Shown: piece after piece, positions 62,041-64,000 of the stretch
Position numbering within the stretch: position 1 is the stretch's first letter
Layout of the letters: each line of letters starts with the position of its first letter
DNA from: Nautilus pompilius
Lineage: Eukaryota; Mollusca; Cephalopoda; Nautilida; Nautilidae
Reading direction: 5' to 3'
Assembly (NCBI GenBank): GCA_018389105.1
Contig: JACATO010000095.1
Span: 238,501 to 302,500 of the forward strand
DNA: 64,000 nucleotides
Position numbers and translations under genes: made by a program
The notes under the pieces: model-generated
What the model was told of the DNA's origin: nothing
What the model saw: only the letters and a program-made list of their open reading frames with translations
The model's database searches: none

Positions 62041-63640
62041 TCCATGATGTTGACAGTTAAGTTATGAAAACAGAAACAAAAGTCCAGGGGGGAAATACCG
62101 GAGACAATGGGCCTAGGCCCATGAGAACCAACTAGCAAATGCTATCTGTTTTGTGAATAAAAATGGAAAACTAACATCTTACTCAAGTCAGAGAGATTAC
62201 TGACAAAACTGGTGAAGATGAAATTCTTTTATCCATTGCAGAAACATTGACAAAGATAAGATTATGGAATCATGGCAGAGCTTCCACTGTGCTTAACACA
62301 TTAAAAGGTGCACAGATCTTTTAAACTCTGCAACAATCAGTATAGTGCATACCATGTATCACTCTTGGAACCAACTTACAGAATATAGCTGTAAATCAGG
62401 CATGTATGACAATCTTGAGAGCATTTGTTATTTTGCAATTCTACCAATAAGTGCTGCCAGGTACTGAATGATTTGTTGACAAATATGGATAAAGTACTTC
62501 AGCTCAATAATCTGTCCAAAAGCCACTGTATGGCATGACCAGAATCAGTAGCTGTGTGGAGGATAGGATGAGCTATTTGGGGCCATCAAAATTATCATTG
62601 TCACCAAAAATATTGACAAAGAAACATCTAACCATCAGGTCTTTCTTCAATCATTATTTCTTTTGACTTCATTGTTTCATTTATGTTCTCAAAGAACATT
62701 TTCATCAAAACAGATAATGACTAAAATCTTGGAGAAAGAACTAGATGATAAGGAGCCAATGAAGCAATGAAACTAACTAACAAACTTCTGCAACTGGTTA
62801 GAGAGTCTGAAGCAGATTGGAGCCAGCTCAATGAAGCATCTGTTGCATATGCATGTCATCATGACAGATGCACTTGTAGAATATACCAAATTTCATCTAA
62901 AGTGGATTAAGGATGTAACAGCACACCGAAGTTAAGACATTATTCTAATCAGCCCTTACGGTTGTTGGGTAAAAGATCAATTGTAATACACTGCTTGCAG
63001 TGCTATCTGTGACATTAGCTTGTACTGGCACTGGCTTGGGGTGACTGCTTCCAGTTCTACCTAATGCAAAATTATTGATTTTGAACCTATCTAGTGAAGG
63101 GCATAATAGTACATGCCAGAACTGAAACTAATCTGCCACAACAGGTTTCTTTTATTTCATAAAATTGCATAAAGTGCATATCAGACACTGAATGTGGTAT
63201 GGGGTAGACAAATAATGCAAAATAATGTGGCTTAGCTATACATTTACATTTTAGAATTTGTAATACACATTTTTAAAGAGTTGGAGAGCCTTTGATAACT
63301 TGAGAGATTTTTTTTAAATTTTTATTTGAATTTTAAGATTTTCTCTATTTTTAGTAATTAAAACAAGCAAGGATGCTTAAAATTTGGTGTCACTGCCACA
63401 ACCATCACTTGAAGGATTTAACCAACAGAAAAGGAACCAAAAAGTCTGTTACCACAGCTATTTTCAGTTGGTCATTCCCACTTAAAAAAATCCAATGTGC
63501 CTATTCCACTATATGCATGTGTAGATAAGCACACTAAGCAATTCTGCGAAGAAACCTTACAATCTAAAGAGGCATCTGGACCAACACCGTGTTCACCTCA
63601 AGAGTAAACCTACTGAGTATATCCAATGACTTAATCAGAG
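62041..63640. other. Unassigned stretch between transposons
   Basis: No domain or long open frame was recognised on either strand. The two neighbours are mobile elements on opposite strands, so this probably contains their non-coding or badly decayed parts. Confidence 0.4.
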
Positions 63641-63649
63641 ATGAAAATT

Positions 63650-64000
63650 CAACAAAAATTATATGGTTACTCTTGCAAATACTTGCAAAGCTGGGGTGGA
63701 GCATTCATTCTCATTTCCTTGCAAACTGCCAAAAGCAAGAAGCCGTTCACAATAGGAGAATCACTGATAAACCCAGCAATGTTAGAAGCCTGCAGAGAAA
63801 TTTTTGGTGATAAATGGTGAATAAAACTGATACCATTCCACTTTCAAATGATACAGTTTTGCATCATATTGAAAGCATATCTAATGACATTGGAACTCAA
63901 CTAAATTGAAAAAAATCAAAATAGCTTGCACTTCAACTTGATGAACCAACTGATGTCTCAAAAGTTAGCCTTTGTTTGTTATATTAAAGATAAAGAAGTG
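63650..64000 (+). mobile_element. ZBED5/Buster-type hAT transposase, partial
   Basis: Plus-strand reading with several frame changes and stops: FTIGESLINPAMLEACREIF (about 63745-63805), then IPLSNDTVLHHIESISNDIG (about 63833-63895) and LALQLDEPTDVSKVSL (to about 63975), followed by a LCLLYIKDKE-type segment running off the edge. The order and the QLDE.TD motif (first catalytic Asp region) are characteristic of ZBED5/ZBED8-like Buster hAT transposases. The remainder lies beyond the window. Confidence 0.8.

Noticed and set aside
1-64000. CRISPR arrays, bacterial operons, rRNA genes or intact tRNA genes
   Set aside because: None were seen. The tRNA-like segments lack a foldable acceptor stem and are better explained as SINEs.

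Overview
The window is animal nuclear DNA. Genes are split by many short-to-medium GT-AG introns, background composition is AT-rich and CpG-poor with two CpG-rich islands, and there is a broad load of decayed DNA transposons and tRNA-like SINEs. An invertebrate is likely and a mollusc is my best guess, but that guess is inference: no species marker is present and no search was run.

Layout from left to right. (1) 1-2761: non-coding apart from a SINE-like repeat. (2) 2762-5878, plus strand: the last four exons of a gene I do not recognise, encoding the C-terminal 144 residues of a probable membrane protein. A dead mariner element (3983-5229) lies in one of its introns. (3) 6132-45810, minus strand: a complete SKIC3/TTC37 gene, the TPR scaffold of the Ski complex. 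I reconstructed 44 coding exons with consistent phases, predicting about 1,554 residues. They sum to 4,664 bp, one base short of a whole number of codons, and that base can be placed in the 46-bp exon 16, which is closed in all three frames. Its introns hold a Tc1 element with Sleeping-Beauty-like double repeats (7925-9518), a second mariner (21844-23135), Tc1 and mariner remnants (about 35.4-36.5 kb), a pogo/Tigger-like MITE (45136-45586) and several SINEs. Its transcript ends tail to tail with the plus-strand gene, with 253 bp between the stop codons. (4) 45811-50137: 5' flank of SKIC3, with a near-perfect 38-bp hairpin and a CpG-rich block at about 46.97-47.67 kb. (5) 50138-57745, minus strand: a complete eight-exon thiopurine S-methyltransferase (TPMT) gene of 247 residues, with a decayed hAT transposase in its last intron. 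(6) 57.6-58.9 kb: CpG-rich TPMT promoter region, followed by about ten copies of a 71-bp minisatellite with internal dyad symmetry. (7) 58.9-64.0 kb: a transposon graveyard, containing a DDE_4 (ISL2EU-like) fragment, a FLYWCH/MULE transposase on the minus strand, and the start of a ZBED5/Buster-type hAT transposase running off the right edge.

The two recognised genes do not form a pathway. SKIC3 supports cytoplasmic 3'-5' mRNA decay with the RNA exosome, and TPMT is a SAM-dependent small-molecule methyltransferase. They are simply head-to-tail neighbours on the minus strand. I found no new multi-gene system. The points most worth checking are the SKIC3 exon-16 frameshift, the pre-miRNA-like hairpin, the minisatellite beside the TPMT promoter, and the architecture and decay of the individual transposons.
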